Source: JBAXXL01 sp038206725 (lineage in GTDB: Bacteria > Bacteroidota > Ignavibacteria > Kapaibacteriales > UBA2268). Taken from it: a stretch of 64,000 nucleotides of DNA. Positions 28,201 to 36,846 of this stretch are shown in pieces. Under the pieces are notes generated by a model, which had not been told where the DNA came from, searched no databases, and saw only the letters and a program-made list of their open reading frames with translations. Numbering within the stretch: the stretch's first letter is position 1; the number at the start of each line of letters is the position of its first letter. The translations under genes and the position numbers were made by a program. The stretch spans positions 6,764 to 70,763 of the forward strand of contig JBBRAO010000014.1 of the NCBI GenBank assembly GCA_038206725.1. The letters run 5' to 3'.

Positions 28201-28862
28201 CAAATCCTACAGATGAAGTCAGTATTCCGGTAACTTATGAAGTACGGGATAACGTTGCTCCATACAAAGGGCGAAGAATTTTCGAAGCGATTATCAGAAC
28301 TAATCCACGATTATTCATTCCTACATCTATTACAACCGATTTTGATAGCGCTGAAATTTTGGAAAACAGATACGATGGATCGGATCGGATTTTCAAAATT
28401 AGAGTAGAGGGTGATTTCGCAGGTCAAGGTAATTTAGCAGTAATTAAGGGAATCCCAGGATATGCTGAAAACAATTTTACTGATTTGTTATTCGACAATA
28501 ATTGCCTTCTTTTTGGAAAATCAGTAGGTACTTTGGCAAAGAAAGGAAGTTTAACTATTAATATACCATATCCCGACAGAAAAATTTATAGGAATTCCGA
28601 TAAACTAATAATTACAAGTTTATCACCGAACCCGGCGACAGATTATTTAGATATAGTTTTTGATTCCAAATTGACAGTTAATTGTAAAATTGAAGTCGTA
28701 AACCAATTAGGATTGGTAGTATCAAGTTTGGACATTAATGCTACGCAATTAGGTTCGAATAACTATAGATTGATTACAAGCAGTTTAATCTCCGGAAATT
28801 ACACTGTTAAATTGCTAGCTCAAGGTTATATTACAACCGCCGGATTTTTAATAACTAAATAA
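25260..28862 (+). CDS. Large T9SS cargo protein with beta-propeller and choice-of-anchor-D domains
   Basis: A 1200-residue secreted protein with a signal peptide (MKNFCVLLIFFAFVYITKA). An Ig-like module of the LIKPNGSEILTPCEDFDIKW type (about 255-340, with WKYINKVKDSVYKWKVP) is followed by a degenerate WD40/beta-propeller region (about 345-660). Next come tandem choice-of-anchor-D/ASH-like domains (about 680-950, e.g. LNFGDVCLGESNLIRSV) and a C-terminal T9SS type A sorting domain (LSPNPATDYLDIVFD onward). It is a paralogue in architecture of the proteins at 48547-52476 and 55863-59702. It is followed after 11 bp by an OmpA-like outer-membrane protein gene, so the two are probably coexpressed surface partners. 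Exact role unknown. Confidence 0.82.
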   Translation: MKNFCVLLIFFAFVYITKADLTLEIKQVSWSENVVTGQPPILTAKIQARQNGIITSVDANELIIYENWVDGAKPIKVTGFENSWQTVSWIPENIYWDSTLYRGKLIWTLDGESVESDIMGYIGRFVVFRINDQDEKAISEINYGYIPPGNKVPYQIHIQPSFLDKSTDNVHIDSIRTKTKYFTVGMKGSLLPRYTFPDPPCDLMTDNGYYINLMFEPDTYDQYYDILTIYYNHGLKKRIPIFANKAEYEKETVLHLIKPNGSEILTPCEDFDIKWENNAKSSFVLIYYSIDGGRNWKYINKVKDSVYKWKVPADITNRAQIKIVQELNESSSFSLNDIYSGINKLAYNQNGSRLLGVTDKGETLEYDLYSQGAPVVINKWSLMDVNDTPTEDVFGLDYISGDSLFAVAYNMKGSWGAKDQAYIAYFNGKSRLPISKYKVMEKFWGKRLLVDKKKKYMVFVPAGSSATLPIYNPLDFSIIKVLKFDYPIIDFKFNDKLDKALIALMDGTVKELSLPDFSEAKKYDISDEYLPIIIGYSPNGKLMSLGFKNMGGLTNNYIYDIDRGHVVGAVRAAGSNPVVHTFSPESRQFVLGSQYQEQLMLLDLTGEVNPQYLASHIDGALTDVQFAPDAHSVGSSSTSPNDNIKFRIFAFPDFDKSDGIFYIVPVEVSRPIQNVPQAYMGTHNDFYITNVCNTGMGIVDYYNLRMKNGTHFKVLDDNKKKDTIDPGGCANFHLDYFPVDIGTISDSLVFTVCGIDYFVPLNSKSLPRNIEYTTRDLNFGDVCLGESNLIRSVIFINRDPVPLIVNKFEFSGTDKVHFKRDDIKDTIIPAGGQIEMNLYFAPQSFGDKSCELVLFHSQQAKYTEKMTLRGKGIGTFVEVSHTKLLFIPEINVRTLYVVNTGETSITFDNVTYSPTGYFETVTPLPIIISGHDTLVLQIRQLQSSKNLVSMSLDATPCLVQRSLSLGNYEGTAQVKIADVVANPTDEVSIPVTYEVRDNVAPYKGRRIFEAIIRTNPRLFIPTSITTDFDSAEILENRYDGSDRIFKIRVEGDFAGQGNLAVIKGIPGYAENNFTDLLFDNNCLLFGKSVGTLAKKGSLTINIPYPDRKIYRNSDKLIITSLSPNPATDYLDIVFDSKLTVNCKIEVVNQLGLVVSSLDINATQLGSNNYRLITSSLISGNYTVKLLAQGYITTAGFLITK

Positions 28863-28873
28863 ATTTATCTTAT

Positions 28874-30769
28874 ATGAAGAAAATAATCATAATTTTTCTG
28901 TTAATACCGTTTACATTAATATCTAAAGAATATAAGAATTGTATATATACTGCAGATTTATACCTTAATAATAATTTTTATGCTTCGAGTTTCCCAAAAC
29001 TCCCCAATGTTAATAATACAAGCCCCAATTTTGGGTTTGCTTATGGAATAATGCCCGGAGCCGGTCTCGGTTTGGAATATAAAAGCCCAAAACAATTATT
29101 TGGGATGAACTGGAATTACCTTTTAAACATAGGTTATACCGGGTTGGATGCAAAATATACTGTTACTCATACTATTGGATATGATATTTCAGAAACCACT
29201 TACGAAAAAATGAATGCTAGAAATGATTTAAAAGCTTTTTTACCTATGGCCTACATAACTAACGGTATGATATTCCATCCATTCGAAATTCCTTTGTCCT
29301 TAGGTTTGGGAGTTCGATTAGGTTGGATTTTTAACCCAAAGTATGAACAATCTGAAACATTACTGAATAAGGATAGGTTTTACGAAACCGGAACAAATAA
29401 GCGCGATGTGGCATCAGGTGATTTACCTTCAGCCCAAAACTTGTTTTCGAGCATAAACCTTATCGCTCGATATAAATTGAAAAGTTATAATGACCTTGAT
29501 ATAATACCGAGTATATCGTTTAATTATGGATTAACCAATATAGTTAACGGTTTGAATTGGAAAGTCAATAATGTTCAAGCAGGTGTAACTTTAGCATACA
29601 ATGCAACAAAGCCTTTACCAAAAGCGGAGCCACCAAAACCGCCTTTAAGACCGCTATTGCCGACTCCTATGAACAAAATGAAGAACTTGAATCTTGAACT
29701 CAATATATTTGCGGATAATAAGTTAGTTGCAAACGAACCGATTGATATTGAAATCACTCAGAATTATTATTTTGACGAATACTTATTCCCAAATGAGATT
29801 TATTATAACGCGAATCAAACCGCTGAATTAACATATTTGGCTGAAAATACTGTAAATGCAATCGCCGATAAAATGCTCGATAACAAAGATCTTGAATTGA
29901 AAATCATTGCAAAAACACCTGATTTGAAAGAAAAAACTGAATCGAAAGAAACCATCAATAAAAGAGTACAAAATGTTGTTCAAATGATGACCGCAAATGG
30001 TATTGACAGCAAAAGAATTACGGTGGAAAACCAGATTGTAAGCGAAGATTTTAAATATAACGAATTAGCCGACGAAAGCCGATTATTGGTTTTAGAAACT
30101 TCGGACAAGGAAAAACTTGTTCAAATAAAAGCAATTAAAGATGTGAAAATTAATGTACGTAAAGTTACTTTGAAAATTGAACCAAAGGTTGAAAGTGAAG
30201 CAGGAGTTAAAGAATTCGTAGGAACGATCTTTTCACCCGTCAAAAGCAATACTTTTGCAGACTTTGGTGTAAATGGCGTAGAACTCTTTGTAGACGATAG
30301 TTTTTTAGGTACCGACAAAGTGGGCCAGTTTTCTGATGAAAAGCTTACTGTGTATGCTACAGCCTCGGATAACGATAAGATATCAGTCAAAACCCAACGC
30401 GAATTAGTGTTCCACCCGAAATATCTAAAACAATATACAAATGCTGCTGTTGCAGAGGGCAGAAGAGAACTTGTAGTTCTAGGATATTCCAGATTTGATA
30501 AAGCGAATTTCTTTAGTGTTAACGAATCAGCAAAATCAAAAGTGAATGCAGCTTTGGCTCAAGGCAAAAAGGTTTATTTGATTGCGACAACAGATGATTT
30601 GGGTGAGCAGTCATATAATGATGAATTAGCACGTAGAAGAATGCATAGTGCTATTGAATATCTTGAAATAGATGCAGACAAAGTTGAAAAAATATTCAAG
30701 ACGAATAATTCTCCAAAAACCGCTTTCGACAGGGTCTTGAGCAGAGGGGTTTATGTTGAAATAGAATAG
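28874..30769 (+). CDS. Outer-membrane protein with C-terminal OmpA-like domain
   Basis: A 631-residue protein with a signal peptide (MKKIIIIFLLIPFTLISK). The N-terminal half (about 25-240) looks like an outer-membrane beta-barrel, with alternating aromatic strands such as PGAGLGLEYKSPKQLFGMNW. A proline-rich linker (PKAEPPKPPLRPLLPTP, about 250-266) leads to a periplasmic part, with two regions resembling OmpA-type peptidoglycan-binding folds: about 310-410 (NANQTAELTYLAENTVNAIA) and about 530-620, where YNDELARRRMHSAIEYL matches the N-x-x-L-A-x-R-R motif. It probably anchors the outer membrane to the cell wall and may hold the neighbouring surface protein. It ends 3 bp from the convergent bamD-like gene. 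No frame problems. Confidence 0.78.
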   Translation: MKKIIIIFLLIPFTLISKEYKNCIYTADLYLNNNFYASSFPKLPNVNNTSPNFGFAYGIMPGAGLGLEYKSPKQLFGMNWNYLLNIGYTGLDAKYTVTHTIGYDISETTYEKMNARNDLKAFLPMAYITNGMIFHPFEIPLSLGLGVRLGWIFNPKYEQSETLLNKDRFYETGTNKRDVASGDLPSAQNLFSSINLIARYKLKSYNDLDIIPSISFNYGLTNIVNGLNWKVNNVQAGVTLAYNATKPLPKAEPPKPPLRPLLPTPMNKMKNLNLELNIFADNKLVANEPIDIEITQNYYFDEYLFPNEIYYNANQTAELTYLAENTVNAIADKMLDNKDLELKIIAKTPDLKEKTESKETINKRVQNVVQMMTANGIDSKRITVENQIVSEDFKYNELADESRLLVLETSDKEKLVQIKAIKDVKINVRKVTLKIEPKVESEAGVKEFVGTIFSPVKSNTFADFGVNGVELFVDDSFLGTDKVGQFSDEKLTVYATASDNDKISVKTQRELVFHPKYLKQYTNAAVAEGRRELVVLGYSRFDKANFFSVNESAKSKVNAALAQGKKVYLIATTDDLGEQSYNDELARRRMHSAIEYLEIDADKVEKIFKTNNSPKTAFDRVLSRGVYVEIE

Positions 30770-30772
30770 TTT

Positions 30773-31543
30773 TTATTTAGAAGTTTGTTTGGGATTTAAT
30801 CCATTAGCAATCATTCTTTCAAATTCTTTTATATCAGAGCGATTTGCGTTTTCCGGAAATCGCTTTTTATATAAATCTATTGTGGAGCGTGCTTTCTCAA
30901 AACTTTCCATTAGAATTTGAGCCTTTAATTTACCGATAAACGATGGTTCAAAAAACTCAGAATCTACATAATTTTCTATAACAGAATTATAATAAATTAT
31001 GGCTGCTTTTGGTTCTTCAATTTTCGAGTAAAGTTCTGCGGTTGCAAAATCCCTTTGAGCTAATTTCTTAGTCAATTCAATAACTTTTTTTTGAGCATCG
31101 AAAAACAAAGAGTCACCAGGGTGTAATTCTTTAAAATTATTGAATTGGTCAATGGCTTTTTTTGTATATTCCTGGTCTCTGTCAAAATCAGGAGATAATT
31201 GATAATAACATAAAGCATTTTTATATCTTGCGTCTTTTCTCAATAAACTTGCAGGATAATTTCTTTCTAAAAGGCTGTAGGAATACGCCGCTAATACATA
31301 TTCTTTGCGGGCGTAATAAATCTCACCTAAATAGTATTGCGAGCTATCGGAATAAATACTTGAGGGAAACTGTAATTTAATCTTTTCGAATAAATTTTGG
31401 GCTTCTAGATAGTCCTTTTTCGCAAAAAGTTGTTTTCCCGTTTCGAATACACTTTTAGCAGTTGTTAAAGATTTATAATCCGTAGTTTTACAGGATATAA
31501 GAAAAAATGCGGATAAAATACTGAATATTATTATTTTTTTCAT
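30773..31543 (-). CDS. bamD: BamD-like outer-membrane assembly lipoprotein
   Basis: A 256-residue lipoprotein: signal peptide with lipobox FLISC (Cys18), then tandem TPRs starting AKSVFETGKQLFAKKDYLEAQNLFEKI, followed by FPSSIYSDSSQYYLGEIYYARKEYVLAAYSY. The F-x-x-G...A...F...P pattern and length match BamD/YfiO, an essential part of the BAM complex that inserts beta-barrels into the outer membrane; this fits the surrounding surface-protein genes. The gene is convergent with the OmpA-like gene and separated from trxA by a terminator, so it has its own promoter. An outer-membrane TPR lipoprotein of another kind is the alternative, but less likely. Confidence 0.82.
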   Translation of the reverse strand: MKKIIIFSILSAFFLISCKTTDYKSLTTAKSVFETGKQLFAKKDYLEAQNLFEKIKLQFPSSIYSDSSQYYLGEIYYARKEYVLAAYSYSLLERNYPASLLRKDARYKNALCYYQLSPDFDRDQEYTKKAIDQFNNFKELHPGDSLFFDAQKKVIELTKKLAQRDFATAELYSKIEEPKAAIIYYNSVIENYVDSEFFEPSFIGKLKAQILMESFEKARSTIDLYKKRFPENANRSDIKEFERMIANGLNPKQTSK

Positions 31544-31565
31544 TTCGAACTAATTTAATAAGAAT

Positions 31566-31604
31566 TTTAAAAAAGAAAAGCGGCTGATCTATTCGATTAG
31601 CCGC
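31566..31604 (-). terminator. Terminator of trxA
   Basis: Read leftward, GCGGCTAATC (31604-31595) pairs with GATCAGCCGC (31589-31580) around TATTC-type loop bases, followed by TTTTCTTTTTT. It lies 20 bp after the trxA stop. Confidence 0.85.
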
Positions 31605-31623
31605 ATAGAATGTAAGTACCAGA

Positions 31624-31947
31624 TTATAAAACTTCAGTTAAGCGACTGTGAATTTGCGATTTAGGCACTGCGCCTATAATAGTATCAACTAATTCACCGC
31701 CTTTGAAAATTAAAAGAGCAGGGATTGATCTAATACCATATTCCATAGGAATATTGCGGTTTTTATCAACATCCATTTTACATACTTTTATTTTTCCATC
31801 AAATTCGTTTGCTAAAGCATCCATAGTTGGGGATAGTGCCATACAAGGACCGCACCATATTGCCCAAAAGTCGAGTATTACCGGTATATCTGATTTAAGA
31901 ACTTCTGTTTCGAAGGTTGCATCTGTGATGTGCAATGGTTGAGCCAT
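31624..31947 (-). CDS. trxA: Thioredoxin
   Basis: A 107-residue thioredoxin of standard length. It has the WCGPC redox centre (31-35) after ILDFWAI, the buried Asp at 26, and the cis-proline loop RSIPALLIFKGGE (about 73-85). No signal peptide, so it is cytoplasmic and reduces protein disulfides with electrons from thioredoxin reductase (not in the window). It is a single-gene unit with a strong hairpin terminator, and lies divergent from the potassium channel gene. High confidence. Confidence 0.96.
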   Translation of the reverse strand: MAQPLHITDATFETEVLKSDIPVILDFWAIWCGPCMALSPTMDALANEFDGKIKVCKMDVDKNRNIPMEYGIRSIPALLIFKGGELVDTIIGAVPKSQIHSRLTEVL

Positions 31948-32043
31948 AATTAACTCCGATTTTATAAAAAATTAAAACAATTAATAAATCTCAAAGACGT
32001 TATTTTAAAATAAATATTGAATTAAAAATTAATGATTTGTTAA

Positions 32044-33093
32044 ATGATATTCAAAACGCAAATAACTGAACGAGAACTAAAATTAAATAAACCGGTTTAC
32101 CCCTTTTTTTTATTGGCTTTCGTTATGGTCATTGGTGTGGTTGGTTATTCAATTCTTTGGCAAGATACACCTGCTACATTACTTGATGCTTTTTATATGA
32201 CATTCATAACCATAGCAACAATTGGATATAGAGAAGTATATCCATTAACTGACGCCGGCAAGATATTCACAATGATTATTGCTGTTATTGGTATCGGGAG
32301 TTTGTTCTATATACTTGGTTCTTTGATGGAGAACTTAGTAATTGTGAATGTGTTTAACAATCGTGGGAAGAAAAAGATGAAGCAGAAACTGGAAAAAATC
32401 GCTGATCATATAATTGTCGTCGGTCACGGAAATGTGGGTAGATTAACTATTGTGCAGTTATTGAAAAATGAGCAAAAAGTTGTGTGCATTGATACCGATT
32501 TTCAACCAAAAATTATTGATGACACTAACCCTAATTGTTTTTATATTGAGGGTGATGCAACAGACGAAGCGGTTTTGGAATTAGCCGGCATAAAACGGGC
32601 TGATGGATTGATTATTACTGCCGCCGATCCTGCGGTTTCTATATTTGTCGCACTTACGGCAAGAGAAGTTAATCCTAATATCTTTATTGTTGCTCGTTCA
32701 AGTAGCGATAAAAATATATCTAAATTGCAAAAAGCGGGTGCTAACAGAACTGTTAATCCATATAATGCCGGTGGTCAGCGTATGGCAAATATGGTATTAA
32801 ATAAAAATGTTATAGACTTTTTGGAAACCAATTTGGGATCAAATATACCAAATTTGGCTATGGAAACAATTGATCTATCCGACAATAGCCCAATATTTAA
32901 TAGATCCCTGCACGATTTGGATTTTAGAAACGCCACTGGTGTTACTGTTTTAGCAGTTCTTCGTGAGGGGGATGCTATCTTAAATCCAAAACCTCATTTT
33001 AAACTTGTTCGAGGTGATAAATTATTGGTATTTGGCACATTGGAAAGCATTAAAAAACTTTCCGATTTAAATTCAAATCTTTTGTTTAACTAA
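32044..33093 (+). CDS. Potassium channel with RCK (TrkA-N/TrkA-C) domains
   Basis: A 349-residue protein with a 2-TM pore module: TM1 about 18-40 (VYPFFLLAFVMVIGVVGY), pore helix and selectivity filter TIATIGYREVYP (about 57-68), and TM2 about 74-96. A cytoplasmic RCK-N Rossmann domain begins HIIVVGHGNVG (about 121-131) with the D-T-D ligand strand end at VVCIDTDF. An RCK-C domain completes it (about 270-345). This is the MthK/GsuK layout of ligand-gated K+ channels that form gating rings. The filter has GYRE in place of the common GYGD, a variant found in one branch of bacterial channels. The gene precedes cydA by only 13 bp and may be cotranscribed. Confidence 0.9.
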   Translation: MIFKTQITERELKLNKPVYPFFLLAFVMVIGVVGYSILWQDTPATLLDAFYMTFITIATIGYREVYPLTDAGKIFTMIIAVIGIGSLFYILGSLMENLVIVNVFNNRGKKKMKQKLEKIADHIIVVGHGNVGRLTIVQLLKNEQKVVCIDTDFQPKIIDDTNPNCFYIEGDATDEAVLELAGIKRADGLIITAADPAVSIFVALTAREVNPNIFIVARSSSDKNISKLQKAGANRTVNPYNAGGQRMANMVLNKNVIDFLETNLGSNIPNLAMETIDLSDNSPIFNRSLHDLDFRNATGVTVLAVLREGDAILNPKPHFKLVRGDKLLVFGTLESIKKLSDLNSNLLFN

Positions 33094-33106
33094 TTAAATT
33101 ATTATT

Positions 33107-34414
33107 ATGGACCCAATTATATTATCTAGAATTCAATTTGCAATAACCATTGGTTATCATTATCTATTTCCTCCAATGAGCATAGGATTAGGAATCTTGT
33201 TGGTGGTGATGGAAGGTATATACCTGAAAACAAAAAATCCGCTTTATGAAAAGCTAACTAAGTTTTGGGTAAAGATTTTTGCACTAATTTTCGGTTTCGG
33301 AGTAGCTTCGGGATTTGTTATGGAGTTACAATTCGGAACAAATTGGTCAACCTACAGCCGATTTGTAGGTGATGTCTTCGGTAGTCCACTTGCCGCAGAA
33401 GGACTTTTTGCATTCTTTTTGGAATCCGCTTTCTTAGCTATTCTAGTTTTTGGTTGGAAAAAGGTAAGTCCTCGGATGCATTTCTTCTCTACCGTAATGG
33501 TTGCTCTTGGCGCTCATTTATCAGCTTTATGGATAATAGTTGCCAATTCTTGGCAGCAAACTCCTTCTGGGTATAATATCGTGACGAATGGAGCCTTTAC
33601 AAGAGCGGAGATAACAGATTTCTGGGCTATGGTTTTCAATCCATCTACCATTGATAGATTGAGCCACACTTTGTCAGCGGCGTGGATAACCGGAGCTTGT
33701 TTAGTTGCGGCAGTCTCAGCATATCATTTATTGAAAAAGATAAATATCGAATCAGCAAAGAAAACGCTAAAAATCAGTGTATATGTCCTACTCTTTTCTT
33801 CATTATTTCAGTTATACACCGGACATTCAAGCGCAAATGGCGTCGCAAAATACCAACCGACTAAATTAGCCGCTCTAGAAGGGCATTATAAAACCGGTCC
33901 CGCGGATATGTATTTAATAGGCTGGGTTAACGAAAAAGAAGAAGTTACTTATGGGATTAAATTACCCGGTATGCTTTCTTGGTTGGTCAGTTGGGATACT
34001 AAAACTGAAATAAAAGGATTAAAGGATTTTCCAAAAGGTGACAGACCTCCTGTAAACATAGTTTTCCAAACGTACCATCTAATGGTGGTGTTCGGCATAT
34101 TTTTTATAGGAATTTCTTTGATTAGCCTTTTTATGTTCAAAGGTGGTAAATTATACCAAACGAAATGGCTATTATTGACCTATGTGTTTAGTATTTTATT
34201 TGCTCAAGCCGCAAACCAACTTGGTTGGATGTCCGCCGAAATTGGGCGCCAGCCTTGGATTGTTTATGGATTACTTCGCACAAAGGATGCAGTTTCAGTT
34301 ACTGTTTCAGGCGGGGAAGTGCTGTTCTCTGTAATTCTCTTCAGCACAATATACTTATTACTATTTTCTGTGTTTATGTGGCTAATGGTGAAGCAGGTAA
34401 AAAAAGAAGTTTAA
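33107..34414 (+). CDS. cydA: Cytochrome bd ubiquinol oxidase subunit I (CydA), without cydB
   Basis: A 435-residue protein with about nine TM helices. Haem ligand and catalytic regions are present: His in TIGYHYLFPPMSIGLG (heme b595 ligand region, about 18), the glutamates of AAEGLFAFFLESAFLAILVFGW (E99/E107 equivalents), RLSHTLSAAWITG (heme b558 His), the Q-loop KYQPTKLAALEGHY and the C-terminal GRQPW. The Q-loop is the short type. CydA normally pairs with CydB, but no cydB follows; a palindromic repeat and a convergent gene lie directly downstream. Either cydB is elsewhere or this belongs to a CydA-only bd-type lineage. The gene starts 13 bp after the K+ channel. Confidence 0.93.
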   Translation: MDPIILSRIQFAITIGYHYLFPPMSIGLGILLVVMEGIYLKTKNPLYEKLTKFWVKIFALIFGFGVASGFVMELQFGTNWSTYSRFVGDVFGSPLAAEGLFAFFLESAFLAILVFGWKKVSPRMHFFSTVMVALGAHLSALWIIVANSWQQTPSGYNIVTNGAFTRAEITDFWAMVFNPSTIDRLSHTLSAAWITGACLVAAVSAYHLLKKINIESAKKTLKISVYVLLFSSLFQLYTGHSSANGVAKYQPTKLAALEGHYKTGPADMYLIGWVNEKEEVTYGIKLPGMLSWLVSWDTKTEIKGLKDFPKGDRPPVNIVFQTYHLMVVFGIFFIGISLISLFMFKGGKLYQTKWLLLTYVFSILFAQAANQLGWMSAEIGRQPWIVYGLLRTKDAVSVTVSGGEVLFSVILFSTIYLLLFSVFMWLMVKQVKKEV

Positions 34415-34420
34415 ATAAAT

Positions 34421-34457
34421 AACTCATCCGAGTACTTCTTGGGTAATCGGATGAGTT
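34421..34457. repeat. Palindromic repeat, ACTCATCCGATGA type (copy 1)
   Basis: AACTCATCCGA (34421-34431) pairs with TCGGATGAGTT (34447-34457). It lies between the convergent cydA and YD-repeat genes and may end both transcripts. Related copies are at 37557-37590 and 39955-39986. Confidence 0.75.
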
Positions 34458-34509
34458 GTATAATATCAATCTCTTATTAGAAGTGATTCTGATAAGAGAT
34501 TATTTTTTT

Positions 34510-35489
34510 TTACTTCGAGTAAATATACACTATTTGTGAAATAGGCTCATCTAATAAGTTGTATTCAATCATTTCAATTTTATTACCTTGAGAATCGTAT
34601 TTATAAGCATATTTCCACTCTAATGAACCGTCATCGTTACGTTTAATTTCTGGATTATATTCCTTTTGTCATCATACTTGAAAGAATCTTTAGCTCCAAG
34701 TGTGTCACCGGCACTATACTCAACTTTTTCAATCATATTTTCTTGTGTATCATAAATGTAAATATATTTCGATGCTAGTGAATCTTTGGAAACATAATGC
34801 ATTTGCTGAATTACACTATTGTTGGAATTGTACAAATAACAATCCTTTGAACCAACAGAACCGTCCGGGTAATAGCTTATCATTTCAGCAAGGTTGTCGT
34901 TATCGTACGGATAAATATCATTGGAGCCAATGGAGCCATCGGCATTATATTGAATCTGCCCAACTAGCTTGTTTTTATTGTTGTATTTATAATTCAATTT
35001 CACATAATCAATAGCATCGACATTACAATTTATTTGTTCGAATAAATTGCCATTTTCGTCATATTGATAAGTGTTCTTGAAGGCAATAGTACCATCACCA
35101 TAGTATTGAATATGTTCTAAAATTTTGGCTTGATTATGATACTTGTAAGTATCTTTTGAATGCGTTGTTCCATCGTCGTTATAACTTGCTTTCTCAAGAT
35201 TATTGCCCAATAAATCATAAAGATAGGTGTTCTTGGAACCTACTGAGCCATTGGAGTTATACCATATTTCTTCTAACACTTTTCCATTAGCGTCGATTCT
35301 AGTAAATTTGTTTTTTTCCTTTGTCTTTAAGTCAAGTTTCCCAAACTTGTAAGTATAGTAATAGGCTGTGCATTTTTTAAAACCGCCTTTAATATATTCT
35401 AAATTATCTTGAGAATATAATTCGGAAAATTTAAAAAAAATGCTTATAACTAACAATAAAACTATGGCTCTTGTCATTGTGAGCACCAT
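34510..35489 (-). pseudogene. Secreted YD-repeat (RHS-like) protein, frameshifted at the C-terminus
   Basis: The open frame (35489 to 34620) encodes 289 residues: a signal peptide (best start M5, MTRAIVLLLVISIFFKF, cleavage near LYSQ), the family N-terminus IKGGFKKCTAYYYTYKFGKL, and about ten YD-type repeats of the N-DGS.GSK..Y.YD form. It ends abnormally in QKLNVTMTVH. In the next frame the repeat pattern continues: RNDDGSLEWKYAYKYDSQGN, then EMIEYNLLDEP and IVYIYSK, stopping at 34510-34512, which is how both paralogues end. One missing A in the AAA at 34642-34644 explains it. RHS/YD repeats form beta-barrel shells in toxins, but these small proteins lack a toxin domain. Function unknown. 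Confidence 0.72.
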
Positions 35490-35534
35490 TGGATTAATTT
35501 ATATATAAAAAATTACTTTACATTTTAATATATG

Positions 35535-36302
35535 CTATTTCATATAAATATAAACTCTCTTTTCAGTAGGTTCTTTAAGGTTTTTCAAATAATTGATTTC
35601 TTCAATTTTATTATTTTGAACATCGTATTTATACTTAAACTTTTGATTTTGAGGGTGGTCCCATTGAATATGAATGATTTTCTCGATAATATTACGATTT
35701 TTGTCATATTTATACGTTATCTTTGAGAAAACTTTACCATCTGCTTTAGTAATTTGTTCTTCGATTTGATTACCTTTTTTATCGTATTTATATTTACATT
35801 TGATTTCTAATGTTCCGTCGCTATGATAAGATGTTTTTTCAAGTAACAAGCCTTTTTTACTATAACGAAATGATCCTTTTTTGTATATCGGATGTGACAC
35901 AGCATCATTTACATCTTCCGATGCTCTACCGGATTGTATAAGATTTCCATCATTGTCGTAAACGTAAAAATAATGATAATCTATATTTATAGTATCAATT
36001 CTACGATAACCCTTTATAGTATCAATTCTTCCTTGTGAATCATATAAGCTTGAATCTTTGGAATCCAATGAGCCATCAGGATTATAAACAATCCTTTTAG
36101 TCCATTTTCCAAAATCGTCATAAAGATATTCGAATTCCTTGAACTTAGAACTTAAGTCCATTTTACCTAGCTTATAATCATATTTATAAACAGTACATTT
36201 TTTAAAAGCACCTTTAATAACATCGGGCAGGTCTTGGCTCAACGCCTTCGAAAAGAGAATAGCCAAGAGAATAATCGTAATGGTCAAAATCCGTACTAAC
36301 AT
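35535..36302 (-). CDS. Secreted YD-repeat (RHS-like) protein
   Basis: A 255-residue exported protein: signal peptide MLVRILTITIILLAILFSKALSQ, then the family-specific opening VIKGAFKKCTVYKYDYKLGKMD and YD-like repeats of the form YNPDGSLDSKDS.LYDSQGR, ending KRVYIYMK. It is a close relative of the frameshifted gene just downstream (46 bp away) and of 61048-61941, and is intact. The tandem location suggests gene duplication. The repeats are like those of RHS and wall-associated proteins; the single Cys in the KKCT motif is conserved in all three members. No enzymatic domain is visible, and function is unknown. Confidence 0.7.
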   Translation of the reverse strand: MLVRILTITIILLAILFSKALSQDLPDVIKGAFKKCTVYKYDYKLGKMDLSSKFKEFEYLYDDFGKWTKRIVYNPDGSLDSKDSSLYDSQGRIDTIKGYRRIDTINIDYHYFYVYDNDGNLIQSGRASEDVNDAVSHPIYKKGSFRYSKKGLLLEKTSYHSDGTLEIKCKYKYDKKGNQIEEQITKADGKVFSKITYKYDKNRNIIEKIIHIQWDHPQNQKFKYKYDVQNNKIEEINYLKNLKEPTEKRVYIYMK

Positions 36303-36390
36303 TTTTTTCTCCTTATTATTTCAATAAATAATAAGCAAAAGTCAAGAAATTGAATTTTATATCTAACAAAGATATGAAAAAAAAATCATT

Positions 36391-36424
36391 AAAAAAAAAA
36401 GCAGAACAAAACTGTTCTGCTTTT
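36391..36424 (-). terminator. Terminator of rpmB
   Basis: GCAGAACA (36401-36408) pairs with TGTTCTGC (36413-36420); read leftward it ends in a run of about ten T's. It lies 24 bp after the rpmB stop. Confidence 0.88.
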
Positions 36425-36447
36425 AAAAACTTTATTATTAATAATGA

Positions 36448-36669
36448 TTATTTATATAAATCAATCATCATTGCTGTTAATCCTTTTTTCTCCAATGTTT
36501 TCAACGCTTTTGCAGTAGCTTTTACTGTTATCCAGCATTTTTCTTCAGCTACCCAAATACGTTTTTTTTGTAGATTCGGTAACCAGCGACGGCGAGTTCT
36601 ATTATTAGCGTGAGATACATTATTACCATATTGTACAGTTGTACCTGTTAATTCGCATACTTTTGACAT
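36448..36669 (-). CDS. rpmB: 50S ribosomal protein L28
   Basis: A 73-residue ribosomal protein beginning MSKVCELTGTTVQYGNNVSHANNRTRRRW, the typical L28 N-terminus, ending KGLTAMMIDLYK. I chose the start at 36669 because it gives the standard bacterial L28 N-terminus; the frame is open 33 bp further upstream but that extension has no family match. It is a single-gene unit with its own terminator, not paired with rpmG here. It binds 23S rRNA in the large subunit. No CxxC zinc motif pairs are present (one Cys near the start, one in the EEKCWI segment), so it is a zinc-free form. Confidence 0.95.
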   Translation of the reverse strand: MSKVCELTGTTVQYGNNVSHANNRTRRRWLPNLQKKRIWVAEEKCWITVKATAKALKTLEKKGLTAMMIDLYK

Positions 36670-36846
36670 TTTAAAACCTATATGTTTATCGTAAATTTTC
36701 AATATTTAGAATTACAAAATTACAAGTATTTTTTATATTATCCAAATTAATTTGCTAATAATTATTAAATAAGTGGATAACTAAATAAAATAACGGAATT
36801 GACGTTATAAAAGAAAGTATTTTGTACAATAATCAGAGTAGATAAA

